A DNA stretch of 59,411 nucleotides from Magnetococcales bacterium WMHbin3 (lineage in GTDB: Bacteria; Pseudomonadota; Magnetococcia; Magnetococcales; Magnetaquicoccaceae): NCBI GenBank assembly GCA_002753185.1, contig PDZX01000021.1, positions 1 to 59,411 of the forward strand. Direction: 5' to 3'. The position numbers were made by a program, and so were the translations under genes. Under the pieces are notes generated by a model. The model made no database searches, was not told the origin of the DNA, and was given only the letters and a program-made list of their open reading frames with translations. Below, in pieces: positions 1 to 6,755 of the stretch (its first letter is position 1; every line of letters starts with the position of its first letter).

Positions 1-8
1 ATAAGCTC

Positions 9-71
9 GTGGACATGGTTGGTCTCCTTTTTGGTTGAGGGTGGTACCCCCATTAGGAGACACATGTCCAC
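9..71. repeat. imperfect inverted repeat at the window edge
   Basis: The arms at about 9-28 and 55-71 share GTGGACATG and GGTCTCCT / AGGAGAC in inverted order and could fold into a long interrupted hairpin. No gene is seen in 1-240. It could be a terminator-like structure or the end of a repeat that continues outside the window. Confidence 0.4.
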
Positions 72-190
72 GCCTTGTCACCCCCTCAGGTACGCTTCCG
101 TCTGAAGAGCCCTTTTTTTCGTTTCCAAAAGACGCGCGAAAAAAGCTTTTTGAAAAGAGCGCGCCAAAAGGCAAAGTCAAAGGCAAAGTC

Positions 191-236
191 CCAAGGGCTT
201 CGCCCTTGGATCCCACCAGGGGGATAATCCCCCTGG
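191..236 (-). terminator. double G/C-rich hairpin after nirL
   Basis: Two adjacent palindromes follow the stop codon of the NirL-type gene: an 8-bp stem CCAAGGGC/GCCCTTGG at 191-209 and a 9-bp stem CCAGGGGGA/TCCCCCTGG at 216-236. A 12-base unit AAAGGCAAAGTC is repeated twice just to the left, at about 167-190. There is no long U-tract, so this may be a REP-like dispersed repeat serving as an operon end rather than a classical intrinsic terminator. A hairpin of the same flavour lies at 34518-34551. Confidence 0.6.
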
Positions 237-240
237 ACCC

Positions 241-729
241 CTAATATTTTAATGAAAATCCAAGATCAATGTGAAATGACTCTTCCATCGGCATCAAATA
301 AACCGGGAATCCACTCATCCCCTCGATGCCACTCACCACCTCCCGCATCCGCCCCCCGTCCCGCGCTGTGATGACAAACCATAAATTAAATGCATGTTCC
401 CGCTCGTAATTGTGATTCACTTCCTGAAACCGGTTTACGATTTCAGCCACCTCCTCCAACCGCTCCCCCGGCACCCGCATCGCCGCCAACGTACTCACCC
501 CCGCCCGGCGCGGGTGCAATACCACCCCAACACGACTGACCTTTCCCACCCCGATCAATCGCTCCAAACGGGCCAATACCTCCCCCTCGTCCACCCCCAA
601 CCGCTCGGCCAATACCCGATACGGCTCTGCCTCCAAGGGAAAATCCCTCTGAAACTCGTTCAACAAACGACGATCCAACCCATCCACCCCAACCTCGCCC
701 CACTCCGGCAACGGCACCCCGTCATGCAT
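241..729 (-). CDS. nirL: heme d1 biosynthesis siroheme decarboxylase subunit (NirL/NirG-type, Lrp/AsnC-like)
   Basis: The 162-residue product has the layout of the NirD/L/G/H (AhbA/B) family. An AsnC-like winged helix lies in roughly residues 15-75 (DRRLLNEFQRDFPLE, then LGVDEGEVLARLERL). A RAM-like ferredoxin fold follows, with the family-typical HNYERE motif near residue 110 and NLWFVITA near 118. The family decarboxylates siroheme to 12,18-didecarboxysiroheme in heme d1 synthesis. The ATG at 729 lies 7 bases after GAGG; an in-frame GTG at 732 is also possible. It begins 9 bases after the nirF stop and is last in the nirC-nirF-nirL set. Only one such subunit is seen, whereas the active enzyme normally pairs two paralogues or uses a fused NirDL. 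Assigning L rather than D, G or H is uncertain. Confidence 0.85.
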   Translation of the reverse strand: MHDGVPLPEWGEVGVDGLDRRLLNEFQRDFPLEAEPYRVLAERLGVDEGEVLARLERLIGVGKVSRVGVVLHPRRAGVSTLAAMRVPGERLEEVAEIVNRFQEVNHNYEREHAFNLWFVITARDGGRMREVVSGIEGMSGFPVYLMPMEESFHIDLGFSLKY

Positions 730-738
730 CACAAACCC

Positions 739-1899
739 TCACAACCCGATCCGATGCGCCCGCGACGTGAAAAAAATCCCACTCGGCTTGCGCGCCGACA
801 AACTCCCCACCCGCTCCAAACTCCGCGTGGAATAAACCTCCACCCGATCCAGATCCCGCACCGACAACCACGCCTGCTCCCCGCGCGGCGTGAACTCCAT
901 GTGCATCACCCCAGGCCCCGGCGACAACGTCTTCACCACCTTCATGGTCATGGTGTCGATCACCTGCACCTTGCCGCTTTCCGGATGCGCGAAATTCACC
1001 CATACCTGCCGCCCGTCCGGCTGCGCCATGGCGAATACCGGTTGCGAATGAACCGGTATACGTTTTACCTCCTTCCAGTCCGACCGGTTCACCACCAATA
1101 CCTCATGCCGCCCCATGGCCGGCAAAAAGGCATATTCGTCCGTCAAGGCCCAACCCCGCAAATGCGGCATCTTGAACACCGATTGCCGCTTCTCCCCGCG
1201 CCCGTAATCCGGCAAGATCCGCTTGACCCCCGCGTCCGGCTTCCACAAATCCACCAACGCAAAACCATCCTCCCCGAACAGCCCGGCAATGTAATAGCGC
1301 CCGTTTTGCGAAACCAACGCATCATACGGCTTGCTCCCCACATCCGTGAATTTCCGTATCACCGGCTTGGCGGGATCCTGCACGTCCGCCAACCAGATCT
1401 CATCCGCATCGAACAGGCTGAAAACGAATTTCTGCCCCGGCACATCCGCCAAACCCACCACCTTCGACGGCTTGCCACTCGCGCTCAACGCCGGAATGTC
1501 CGCCACCAACTCCAGGGTCTGCGCATCGAAAATCTTCACCCCGCCCGGCTCGTAATTGGCCACCGCCACCAGCCGGCCATCCTGCGAAATTGATCCCCCG
1601 ATGCTGTTGCCGGCCTGGATGATCCGATTGACGATCTGCCCGCTCAACAGATCCACCTTGGTCAACCCACCATCGCGACCAAAAACGAAGGCATACCGGG
1701 CATCCCGCGAATAGACCAGCGAGGCGTGCGACATGTCGCCAAGCCCCTCCACGCGCGCCAATACCGTGCCTCCGGTGCTCTCCACCACCTCGACACTCCC
1801 GGTCGCCCGCTCGATCACCACCCCCATGTCGCCAACGCCCCGTACCGAGCCACATCCAGACAACACCAGCAGCGCGGCAACCGCCATTTCCCGTTTCAT
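739..1899 (-). CDS. nirF: NirF, heme d1 biosynthesis lipoprotein
   Basis: The 386-residue product begins with a lipoprotein signal peptide (MKREMAVAALLVLSGC, lipobox LSGC) and continues as an eight-bladed beta-propeller like the d1 domain of NirS but without a cytochrome domain. NirF is needed for a late step of heme d1 maturation in the periplasm. The C-terminal VMHMEFTPRGEQAWLSVRD and KPSGIFF segments match the last blade of NirF, NirN and NirS. The ATG at 1899 follows an AGGAGAGG ribosome site and overlaps the nirC stop (ATGA), indicating translational coupling. The same frame stays open upstream to 2364 through nirC only because of base composition; the lipoprotein start is clearly better. 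Confidence 0.93.
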   Translation of the reverse strand: MKREMAVAALLVLSGCGSVRGVGDMGVVIERATGSVEVVESTGGTVLARVEGLGDMSHASLVYSRDARYAFVFGRDGGLTKVDLLSGQIVNRIIQAGNSIGGSISQDGRLVAVANYEPGGVKIFDAQTLELVADIPALSASGKPSKVVGLADVPGQKFVFSLFDADEIWLADVQDPAKPVIRKFTDVGSKPYDALVSQNGRYYIAGLFGEDGFALVDLWKPDAGVKRILPDYGRGEKRQSVFKMPHLRGWALTDEYAFLPAMGRHEVLVVNRSDWKEVKRIPVHSQPVFAMAQPDGRQVWVNFAHPESGKVQVIDTMTMKVVKTLSPGPGVMHMEFTPRGEQAWLSVRDLDRVEVYSTRSLERVGSLSARKPSGIFFTSRAHRIGL

Positions 1900-2231
1900 G
1901 GGACCTCTCCTTTCATGAGCCGCTCGACCAGCCAGTGGATCTCCTCCCGGCTCAACAGACCCTGCCATCCGGGCATCGCCAACTCCGGCTTGCCATAATA
2001 AATGATGTCCTCCAGCAGATCCGTCCGCTTGCCCGCCAATGCCTCGCGGGTCAAGGGCGGACCCAACCCGCCGCGCAACGTCATGCCATGACAGGATCCG
2101 CAATCCTGCCGCAACAAATAGATCAATTGCTCTCCCTGCTCCGCGCTGACATCGGCCCACGCCTCGCCCATGCCCGCCCGCATGAGCAACGCCAAGCCAA
2201 ACAACAGAGGAATCTGGACGGTTCGCTTCAT
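1896..2231 (-). CDS. nirC: NirC-like periplasmic mono-heme cytochrome c
   Basis: The product of about 111 residues has an N-terminal signal peptide (MKRTVQIPLLFGLALLMRAG), then one heme c motif CGSCH after LLRQD and a C-terminal MPGW segment that supplies the likely axial Met. NirC-type (c55x) cytochromes accompany NirF and NirS and donate electrons to NirS or take part in d1 maturation. An upstream in-frame ATG at 2264 would put charged residues before the signal, so 2231 is preferred. It overlaps nirF by four bases. Confidence 0.85.
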   Translation of the reverse strand: MKRTVQIPLLFGLALLMRAGMGEAWADVSAEQGEQLIYLLRQDCGSCHGMTLRGGLGPPLTREALAGKRTDLLEDIIYYGKPELAMPGWQGLLSREEIHWLVERLMKGEVP

Positions 2232-2422
2232 CCGAAATCTCACTCCACCATTTTTTCGGGCCATGGATTCGACTCAGTCGTTTGTAGAACGAAATGGCCG
2301 ATATTTGCAAGGCGTAAACAACGCCAAACCCCGCCAAAAGGGTTGCCAAGGTCCAATCGCCCATGGCATGATATCACTTTCATGCCATCGCGCTCAATAA
2401 CCGTGGAACAGGAGAATCGACC

Positions 2423-2776
2423 ATGTCCCCATCCTCCCTGGCCAACCGTTGCCTTCTCTCCGGCCTGCTCTGGCTGGCCCTCTCCAACCAGGCCATGGCC
2501 GATGCCCCCCCGGCGCCGGCGGAAGTGGCGATCCGCAAAATGACCTTCCACCCCGCGACACTCACGATCAAGGCCGGCACCACCGTCCGCTGGCAAAACC
2601 AGGAGGCGGGAGCCACCTATCACTCGATCGTCAGCGATGAACCGGGCCAGTTCCTCTCCAACGACTTCTTCCCTGGAGAGGCATGGCAGCATACCTTCAC
2701 CACCCCAGGCGTCTATCCCTACCACTGCGGCCCCCACGAAAACCGCATGCGCGGCCAGGTGATCGTGGAACCATGA
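2423..2776 (+). CDS. secreted plastocyanin/azurin-family cupredoxin
   Basis: A 117-residue exported blue-copper protein. Residues 1-27 form a signal peptide ending AMA. The mature domain carries a type 1 copper set: His67 (YHS), Cys102 and His105 (HCGPH) and Met109. The short ligand loop C-x2-H-x3-M is like amicyanin and plastocyanin. The ATG follows AGGAG at 2410. It is the only plus-strand gene in this block, converging on the FGE-like gene with eight bases between them. Cupredoxins commonly carry electrons to nitrite or NO reductases, so it may be an alternative donor to NirS or the CuA subunit at 14102; that role is inferred from context. Confidence 0.87.
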   Translation: MSPSSLANRCLLSGLLWLALSNQAMADAPPAPAEVAIRKMTFHPATLTIKAGTTVRWQNQEAGATYHSIVSDEPGQFLSNDFFPGEAWQHTFTTPGVYPYHCGPHENRMRGQVIVEP

Positions 2777-2783
2777 GGACGGG

Positions 2784-3620
2784 TCAGGGGGCACGCTCCT
2801 CGCGTATCAGACGAAACCCCAGATTGTCATCCCGGTCCCGCTCCTCGCCCACCCCGCGAAAGGCGCAGTGCAGATGAATCGCGCTGCTCGACCAGGAGCC
2901 GCCCCGTGAAACATGAAACAAATCGTCCTTGACGAACAGGGGGGCCTGCTCGGTATGCGACTCGTACGCGCGGGCGTCGAAGTGGTCGGCAACCCACTCC
3001 CACGCATTGCCGCTCATGTCGTATACCCCATACCCGTTCGGATGCTTCTTGCCCACCGCGTGCGTCGTGCCCCCGCTGTTGGCCGAATACCAGGCAAACT
3101 CCCCGGACACCTCGCCGCTGGCCCCGATTTCCTCCGCCACGCCACCCCGGCAGGCATACTCCCATTCGGCCTCCGTGGGCAGACGAAAACGATGCCCGCT
3201 CTTGCCGGAAAGCCACTCCCCAAAACGCTGTGCATCAACCCACGAAACCCCGACCTGGGGATGATCACCCGCCCCCAGTGACGCCCCCATGCTCTCATAG
3301 CGGTCATCGTTGCCAGTGCGAAAATGGTCGTTGGGCGTGGTGTTCCTCTGCTCCGGAGCCGGACACCCCCCCTCGGCGACACAACGGCCATACTCCGCGT
3401 TGGTCACCTCGTGACGCCCGATCCAGTACGGTTTCAGACAGACGCGATGCACCGGCCGCGCGGCCAGCGCCGGCTCCTCGGACCCCATGCGGAAACACCC
3501 TCCGGGAATGCGCGCGAACGCCATCCCGGTGCGCTCCTCCCGCCAGATCGGCGCTTCCGTTGCCAGGGCGTTCGTTGATAACAAATAAAATAATAAAATA
3601 AAATATTTAGATACATGCAT
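2784..3620 (-). CDS. secreted FGE/SUMF1-fold protein (NirV-like, non-catalytic cysteine pattern)
   Basis: The 278-residue product has a signal peptide (MHVSKYFILLFYLLSTNALA) and a complete formylglycine-generating-enzyme fold: IPGGCFRMGS, WIGRHEVTNAEY, PQVGVSWVDAQRF, RLPTEAEWEYACRGG, YDMSGNAWEWVAD and the terminal RGGSW...NLGFRL. True sulfatase-activating enzymes have two copper-binding cysteines just after RGGS; here that stretch is SSSAIHLH, so formylglycine formation is unlikely. Related NirV proteins sit beside nitrite reductase genes with undefined function. It follows nirS and the cytochrome c gene on the same strand, after a strong hairpin at 3648-3684. The start at 3620 gives the best signal peptide; the frame is open to 3671. 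Confidence 0.85.
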   Translation of the reverse strand: MHVSKYFILLFYLLSTNALATEAPIWREERTGMAFARIPGGCFRMGSEEPALAARPVHRVCLKPYWIGRHEVTNAEYGRCVAEGGCPAPEQRNTTPNDHFRTGNDDRYESMGASLGAGDHPQVGVSWVDAQRFGEWLSGKSGHRFRLPTEAEWEYACRGGVAEEIGASGEVSGEFAWYSANSGGTTHAVGKKHPNGYGVYDMSGNAWEWVADHFDARAYESHTEQAPLFVKDDLFHVSRGGSWSSSAIHLHCAFRGVGEERDRDDNLGFRLIREERAP

Positions 3621-3647
3621 AAGAACCACTCTCCATGTGTGTCTTGT

Positions 3648-3684
3648 GACAAAGGCCGCAATGAATGCCATTGCGGCCTTTGTC
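3648..3684 (-). terminator. perfect 16-bp hairpin after the cytochrome c gene
   Basis: GACAAAGGCCGCAATG is followed by a 5-base loop and its exact complement. It lies between the cytochrome c stop (3714) and the FGE-like start (3620). No U-run follows, so it may act as a partial terminator or as mRNA 3'-end protection for the nirS-cytochrome transcript. Confidence 0.75.
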
Positions 3685-3713
3685 GGGGGAACACCGTGCG
3701 CGATGCGGACGGC

Positions 3714-4151
3714 TTACTTGGTGAAGGCGCTGCGCATGTAAGCGATGATCTTCCAGATCTCTTCTTCCGAGAAATTCTGTTCGGAACCTGGTCCGAAACC
3801 CTTCATGTCGGTATTCGGGCTGCCGTTCATCGCAATCCAGAAGAGTTGCCCATCCTTGCGGCTCGCCATATAACCGGGGGCGGACATGTTGCTCGGCTTG
3901 ATGGTCAATTCGCCAGCCGCCGATCCCTTGCCGTCGCCGGTTTCGCCGTGGCACTTGGCGCACTTCTTGGTGTACATTTTGTTGCCTTCCTTGAGCACCG
4001 CCTCGTCGGCTTCGTCCGCTTTGATCGGACTGGTTTTGCTCAGGAAGTCGGCGGGGGCGGTCGGGATCTGACGATCCGCAGCACTCGCCGTCTGCACGGA
4101 AAACAACGCAACCGCACCCAGCATCGCTACGAGAACCTTGCTTGCTCTCAT
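3714..4151 (-). CDS. periplasmic mono-heme cytochrome c, likely NirS electron donor
   Basis: The 145-residue class I cytochrome has a signal peptide (residues 1-24, cut after ASA), heme motif CAKCH at residues 64-68 followed by GETGDGKG, and a C-terminal EEEIWKIIAYMRS helix typical of the fold; a Met in the PGYMASR or MNGS region probably supplies the sixth ligand. It lies 71 bases downstream of nirS on the same strand, the place where nirM-type donors are found. The family assignment as cytochrome c is firm; its role as donor to NirS is inferred from position. Confidence 0.9.
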   Translation of the reverse strand: MRASKVLVAMLGAVALFSVQTASAADRQIPTAPADFLSKTSPIKADEADEAVLKEGNKMYTKKCAKCHGETGDGKGSAAGELTIKPSNMSAPGYMASRKDGQLFWIAMNGSPNTDMKGFGPGSEQNFSEEEIWKIIAYMRSAFTK

Positions 4152-4222
4152 TCCATTGGCTCCTCATGTAAAGAGAAATATTCCGGAACCGGGGACCGGT
4201 TCCGGAATACGGTTGGTTTGGA

Positions 4223-5836
4223 TCAGTAGACGTCCATCTGGGTGTTGTAGACGTTGAACTTGCCGGTCGGGGTGTTGAGTCCGCCGATCCGGGCTTTTTC
4301 CTTCAAGGTCTTGTCATCCAGGATGACGATCTCGCCTTCCTTATCCCACAAGGAGACCCACACTTCGTCGCCCGCCATGTTGTACTCCATATGCACCACC
4401 TTCTTGTTGAAGGTGATTTCCTTGGGCGCTTCGGTGGGCTTATCGACGTTGAAGACGGTCAACACGTTCGACTTGTTGGGGTTGATCGTGTTGTCGCAGA
4501 AGACATTCTTGCTCTTGGGATGGGTCTTGATGAACAGCGAGTTGCCGTTGAGCTTCCATTCCCGCACCACGGTCCAGGCCTTCGGGCTTTTCGGATCGGT
4601 GCTGATGATGGAGACCAGGCCCTCGCCCAGGTGAACCGTGGCCCAAACCGGCCCGAATTCCGGATCCACCCAGTTGGCGCCACGGCCGGGATGGGGCTTG
4701 GTGCCGGTCTTGATGTTTTTGACCAGCTTGCGATCCACCGTGTCGATGACCGAAATGGTGTCGCGCGCGTTGGCCGCCACCAGGAAGTACCGCTTGCTGG
4801 CATCCCAACCGCCGTCATGCAGGAAACGCTCGGCGTTGATCTTGGTTTCGGTGATGGTGCCCTTGTCCACCTTGCTGTAGTCCACCAGCAGGACCACGCC
4901 GGTCTCTTTCAGGTTCAACACCCATTCCGGGGCGTGGTGCGAGGCGACGATGGAGGCCACGCGCGGCTCGGGATGGTATTCGTTGGTGTCATAGGTGTAA
5001 CCGCGGGTGCCCACGATCTTCATGGGTTCCAGGGTGTCGCCCTTCAGCACCACATAGTGGGGCGGCCAGTAGTCGCCAACAATGGCATAGGTGTCCTCGA
5101 AGCCCTTGAACTTGGAGGTGTCGATGGAACGGGCGTCCAGACCGGTGCGGACTTCCGCGACCAGATTCGGCGGATCGGCCCACATGTCCATCATGGTGGC
5201 CTTGCCGTCGCGACCGATGCCGAACATGTAGCGTCCGCTGGCCGAGGTGCGCAGGATGTGGGTGGCGAAGCCGGAGGGGATGGTGGTGAGCACCTTCTTG
5301 GTGTCGCCGTCGATAATGGCGATCTGGCCCTTGTCACGCTCCACGACGCCAAAATAGTTCTGCCAGTTCTTGCCCTTCGGGGGTTCCTTGGGACGTTTTT
5401 CCACCGGGACATGCACTTTCCAGGTGGCTTTCATTTCTTTCATGCCCCATTCCGGCGGCATCGGGGCTTCGAGTTGCACGTACTTGGCCATCAGATCGGT
5501 TTCCGCCTTGGTCATGAAACCGCTCTTGCCCCAACCGGGCATGCCGCCATCGGTGCCTTCGAAAAGAATCTTCTCCAGCGCGGCCACGGTCTTCAGACGG
5601 GTTTTGGCCGGGGTGATGTCCGGTCCGGTCGCGCCCTTGCGCAACGCACCGTGACAGCCGGAGCAACGGTCGAAATAAATTTGTTGGCCTTTCTTGAAAT
5701 CGTCTTTGGAAAGTGTCGGCTCCGGTTGGAGGGCGGGAGCGGCGGGTGCATCCGCGGCCTGCAAGGTACCGGTCATACCGATCATCATCGCGGCTCCGAG
5801 CATCGCAGCTTGCCACAACAAGGCTTTTGTCTTCAT
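4223..5836 (-). CDS. nirS: cytochrome cd1 nitrite reductase NirS
   Basis: The 537-residue periplasmic enzyme reduces nitrite to NO. The signal peptide covers residues 1-28. The cytochrome c domain has CSGCH at residues 58-62, with MPGW downstream. The heme d1 propeller follows, including the active-site SHHAPEW and PHPGRG segments that carry the two conserved substrate-site histidines of the family. It ends in the KPTGKFN-like blade (here NTPTGKFNVYNT). The ATG at 5836 follows AAGGAGCC; the frame is open to 5902, but residues before 5836 are not signal-like. It is the first gene after the FNR-type promoter at 5898-5939. Confidence 0.97.
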   Translation of the reverse strand: MKTKALLWQAAMLGAAMMIGMTGTLQAADAPAAPALQPEPTLSKDDFKKGQQIYFDRCSGCHGALRKGATGPDITPAKTRLKTVAALEKILFEGTDGGMPGWGKSGFMTKAETDLMAKYVQLEAPMPPEWGMKEMKATWKVHVPVEKRPKEPPKGKNWQNYFGVVERDKGQIAIIDGDTKKVLTTIPSGFATHILRTSASGRYMFGIGRDGKATMMDMWADPPNLVAEVRTGLDARSIDTSKFKGFEDTYAIVGDYWPPHYVVLKGDTLEPMKIVGTRGYTYDTNEYHPEPRVASIVASHHAPEWVLNLKETGVVLLVDYSKVDKGTITETKINAERFLHDGGWDASKRYFLVAANARDTISVIDTVDRKLVKNIKTGTKPHPGRGANWVDPEFGPVWATVHLGEGLVSIISTDPKSPKAWTVVREWKLNGNSLFIKTHPKSKNVFCDNTINPNKSNVLTVFNVDKPTEAPKEITFNKKVVHMEYNMAGDEVWVSLWDKEGEIVILDDKTLKEKARIGGLNTPTGKFNVYNTQMDVY

Positions 5837-5897
5837 ATTTGGCTCCTTAACAGCAAATCTGGTGGGGGGTGGGTGTTTCTGGCTCATCAATTTTTTC

Positions 5898-5939
5898 AGC
5901 ATAATGGAACTTTCGCCAGGATTGTTTGATCAATATCAA
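5898..5939 (-). promoter_or_regulatory. FNR/DNR box and class II promoter for nirS
   Basis: A perfect TTGAT-N4-ATCAA palindrome lies at 5926-5939. On the minus strand a TATGCT hexamer (5898-5903) lies where a -10 box would fall if the palindrome were centred at -41.5, giving a start near 5891, about 55 bases before the nirS ATG. The spacing is that of a class II FNR/DNR/NNR-activated promoter, which fits anaerobic or NO-responsive control. Confidence 0.85.
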
Positions 5940-6003
5940 TTTCCGAGCATTTTTTTTAAATTTTCTCGACAATGCGGTCACATGTCGGTTTCACACATTG
6001 ATA

Positions 6004-6041
6004 ACATAAAAAAAAAGGGTTTCCCATGACGGGAAACCCTT
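6004..6041 (-). terminator. rho-independent terminator of the molybdoenzyme/pentaheme operon
   Basis: An 11-bp stem AAGGGTTTCCC/GGGAAACCCTT (6015-6041, loop ATGAC) is followed on the minus strand by a long U-run encoded at about 6007-6016. It sits 32 bases after the stop codon of the pentaheme cytochrome gene and separates that operon from nirS. Confidence 0.9.
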
Positions 6042-6072
6042 CGCAATCAGTCACTCTCACCAGGCCCGCGCA

Positions 6073-6717
6073 TCAGTCCACCGACCAGGGAACGGCTTTG
6101 TGGACGATGTTATGATGGCATTCGACGCAGGTCTTGGCCGTTTCCTTGTGCGGGTCGAGCTTCTTGAACCACTCCCCGTCCGGTTTGTGGCAGTTCTTGC
6201 ACTTCTCCGAATTCTCCCGCAGCATCTCCTTGCGCACCCGCTTCGCCAGTTCGACGCGCAGCTTCTCCCATTCCGGGATGTCGCGCAGGCCGCTGGAAAT
6301 TTCGTGGAACGGGCTTTCGCCGTATCCACCCTTGTTGAGATAGAAGAATTTCCAGTTGAGGAATTGATAGACCGTGTGCGGTGTGTGACACCCCATGCAT
6401 CCCGGCTTCACCCCTTTCTGGTTGTCGAAGTGGGGGGAGGCGCGATACTCCTCGTAAGGATAGGCGTGGCATTCGGCGCATCCCACCGTCACCTTGAACA
6501 AACCCGGTTCGGGTTCCTTGATCGGGTTGAAATCCTCCTTGGACTTGCTCAGGGCGCCCACGGGTTTGTATTCGTCATAATTGACGAAGATCTCGTGGCA
6601 CGACATACAGAGACTGATCCGGTTGAACCGGTGGCTGCTCCAACCCAGCCCGAGGGCGATGACCAGCACCAGACCCGATATCACCAGAATGGATAATTTG
6701 CTCTTGAGAAAATTCAC
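6073..6717 (-). CDS. membrane-anchored pentaheme cytochrome c, NapC/NirT/NrfH family
   Basis: The 214-residue protein has one N-terminal membrane anchor (FLKSKLSILVISGLVLVIAL) and five heme motifs: CMSCH, CAECH, CMGCH, CKNCH and CVECH. The first, in ISLCMSCHE, matches the quinol-proximal heme of NapC/NrfH proteins. Family members usually have four hemes; the fifth resembles the extra C-terminal heme of NapC-type fusions. The GTG start at 6717 has GGAGAGG five bases upstream; the frame opens at another GTG at 6735. It is the last gene of the four-gene molybdoenzyme operon and would pass electrons between that complex or the quinone pool and periplasmic acceptors such as NirS (inference). Confidence 0.87.
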   Translation of the reverse strand: MNFLKSKLSILVISGLVLVIALGLGWSSHRFNRISLCMSCHEIFVNYDEYKPVGALSKSKEDFNPIKEPEPGLFKVTVGCAECHAYPYEEYRASPHFDNQKGVKPGCMGCHTPHTVYQFLNWKFFYLNKGGYGESPFHEISSGLRDIPEWEKLRVELAKRVRKEMLRENSEKCKNCHKPDGEWFKKLDPHKETAKTCVECHHNIVHKAVPWSVD

Positions 6718-6755
6718 TCCAACCTCTCCATGCACGCCGGTGTTCTTGGGAATCT

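Noticed and set aside
1..49. Possible right end of a relative of the insertion element (GGTTGAGG...GTGGTACC)
   Set aside because: Only about 16 bases resemble the inverted repeat and the stretch is better explained as part of the 9-71 inverted repeat.
35..244. Plus-strand 69-codon frame across the hairpin repeats
   Set aside because: Its C-terminal half is just the translation of the palindromes at 191-236 and the tandem 12-mer; no ribosome site or family.
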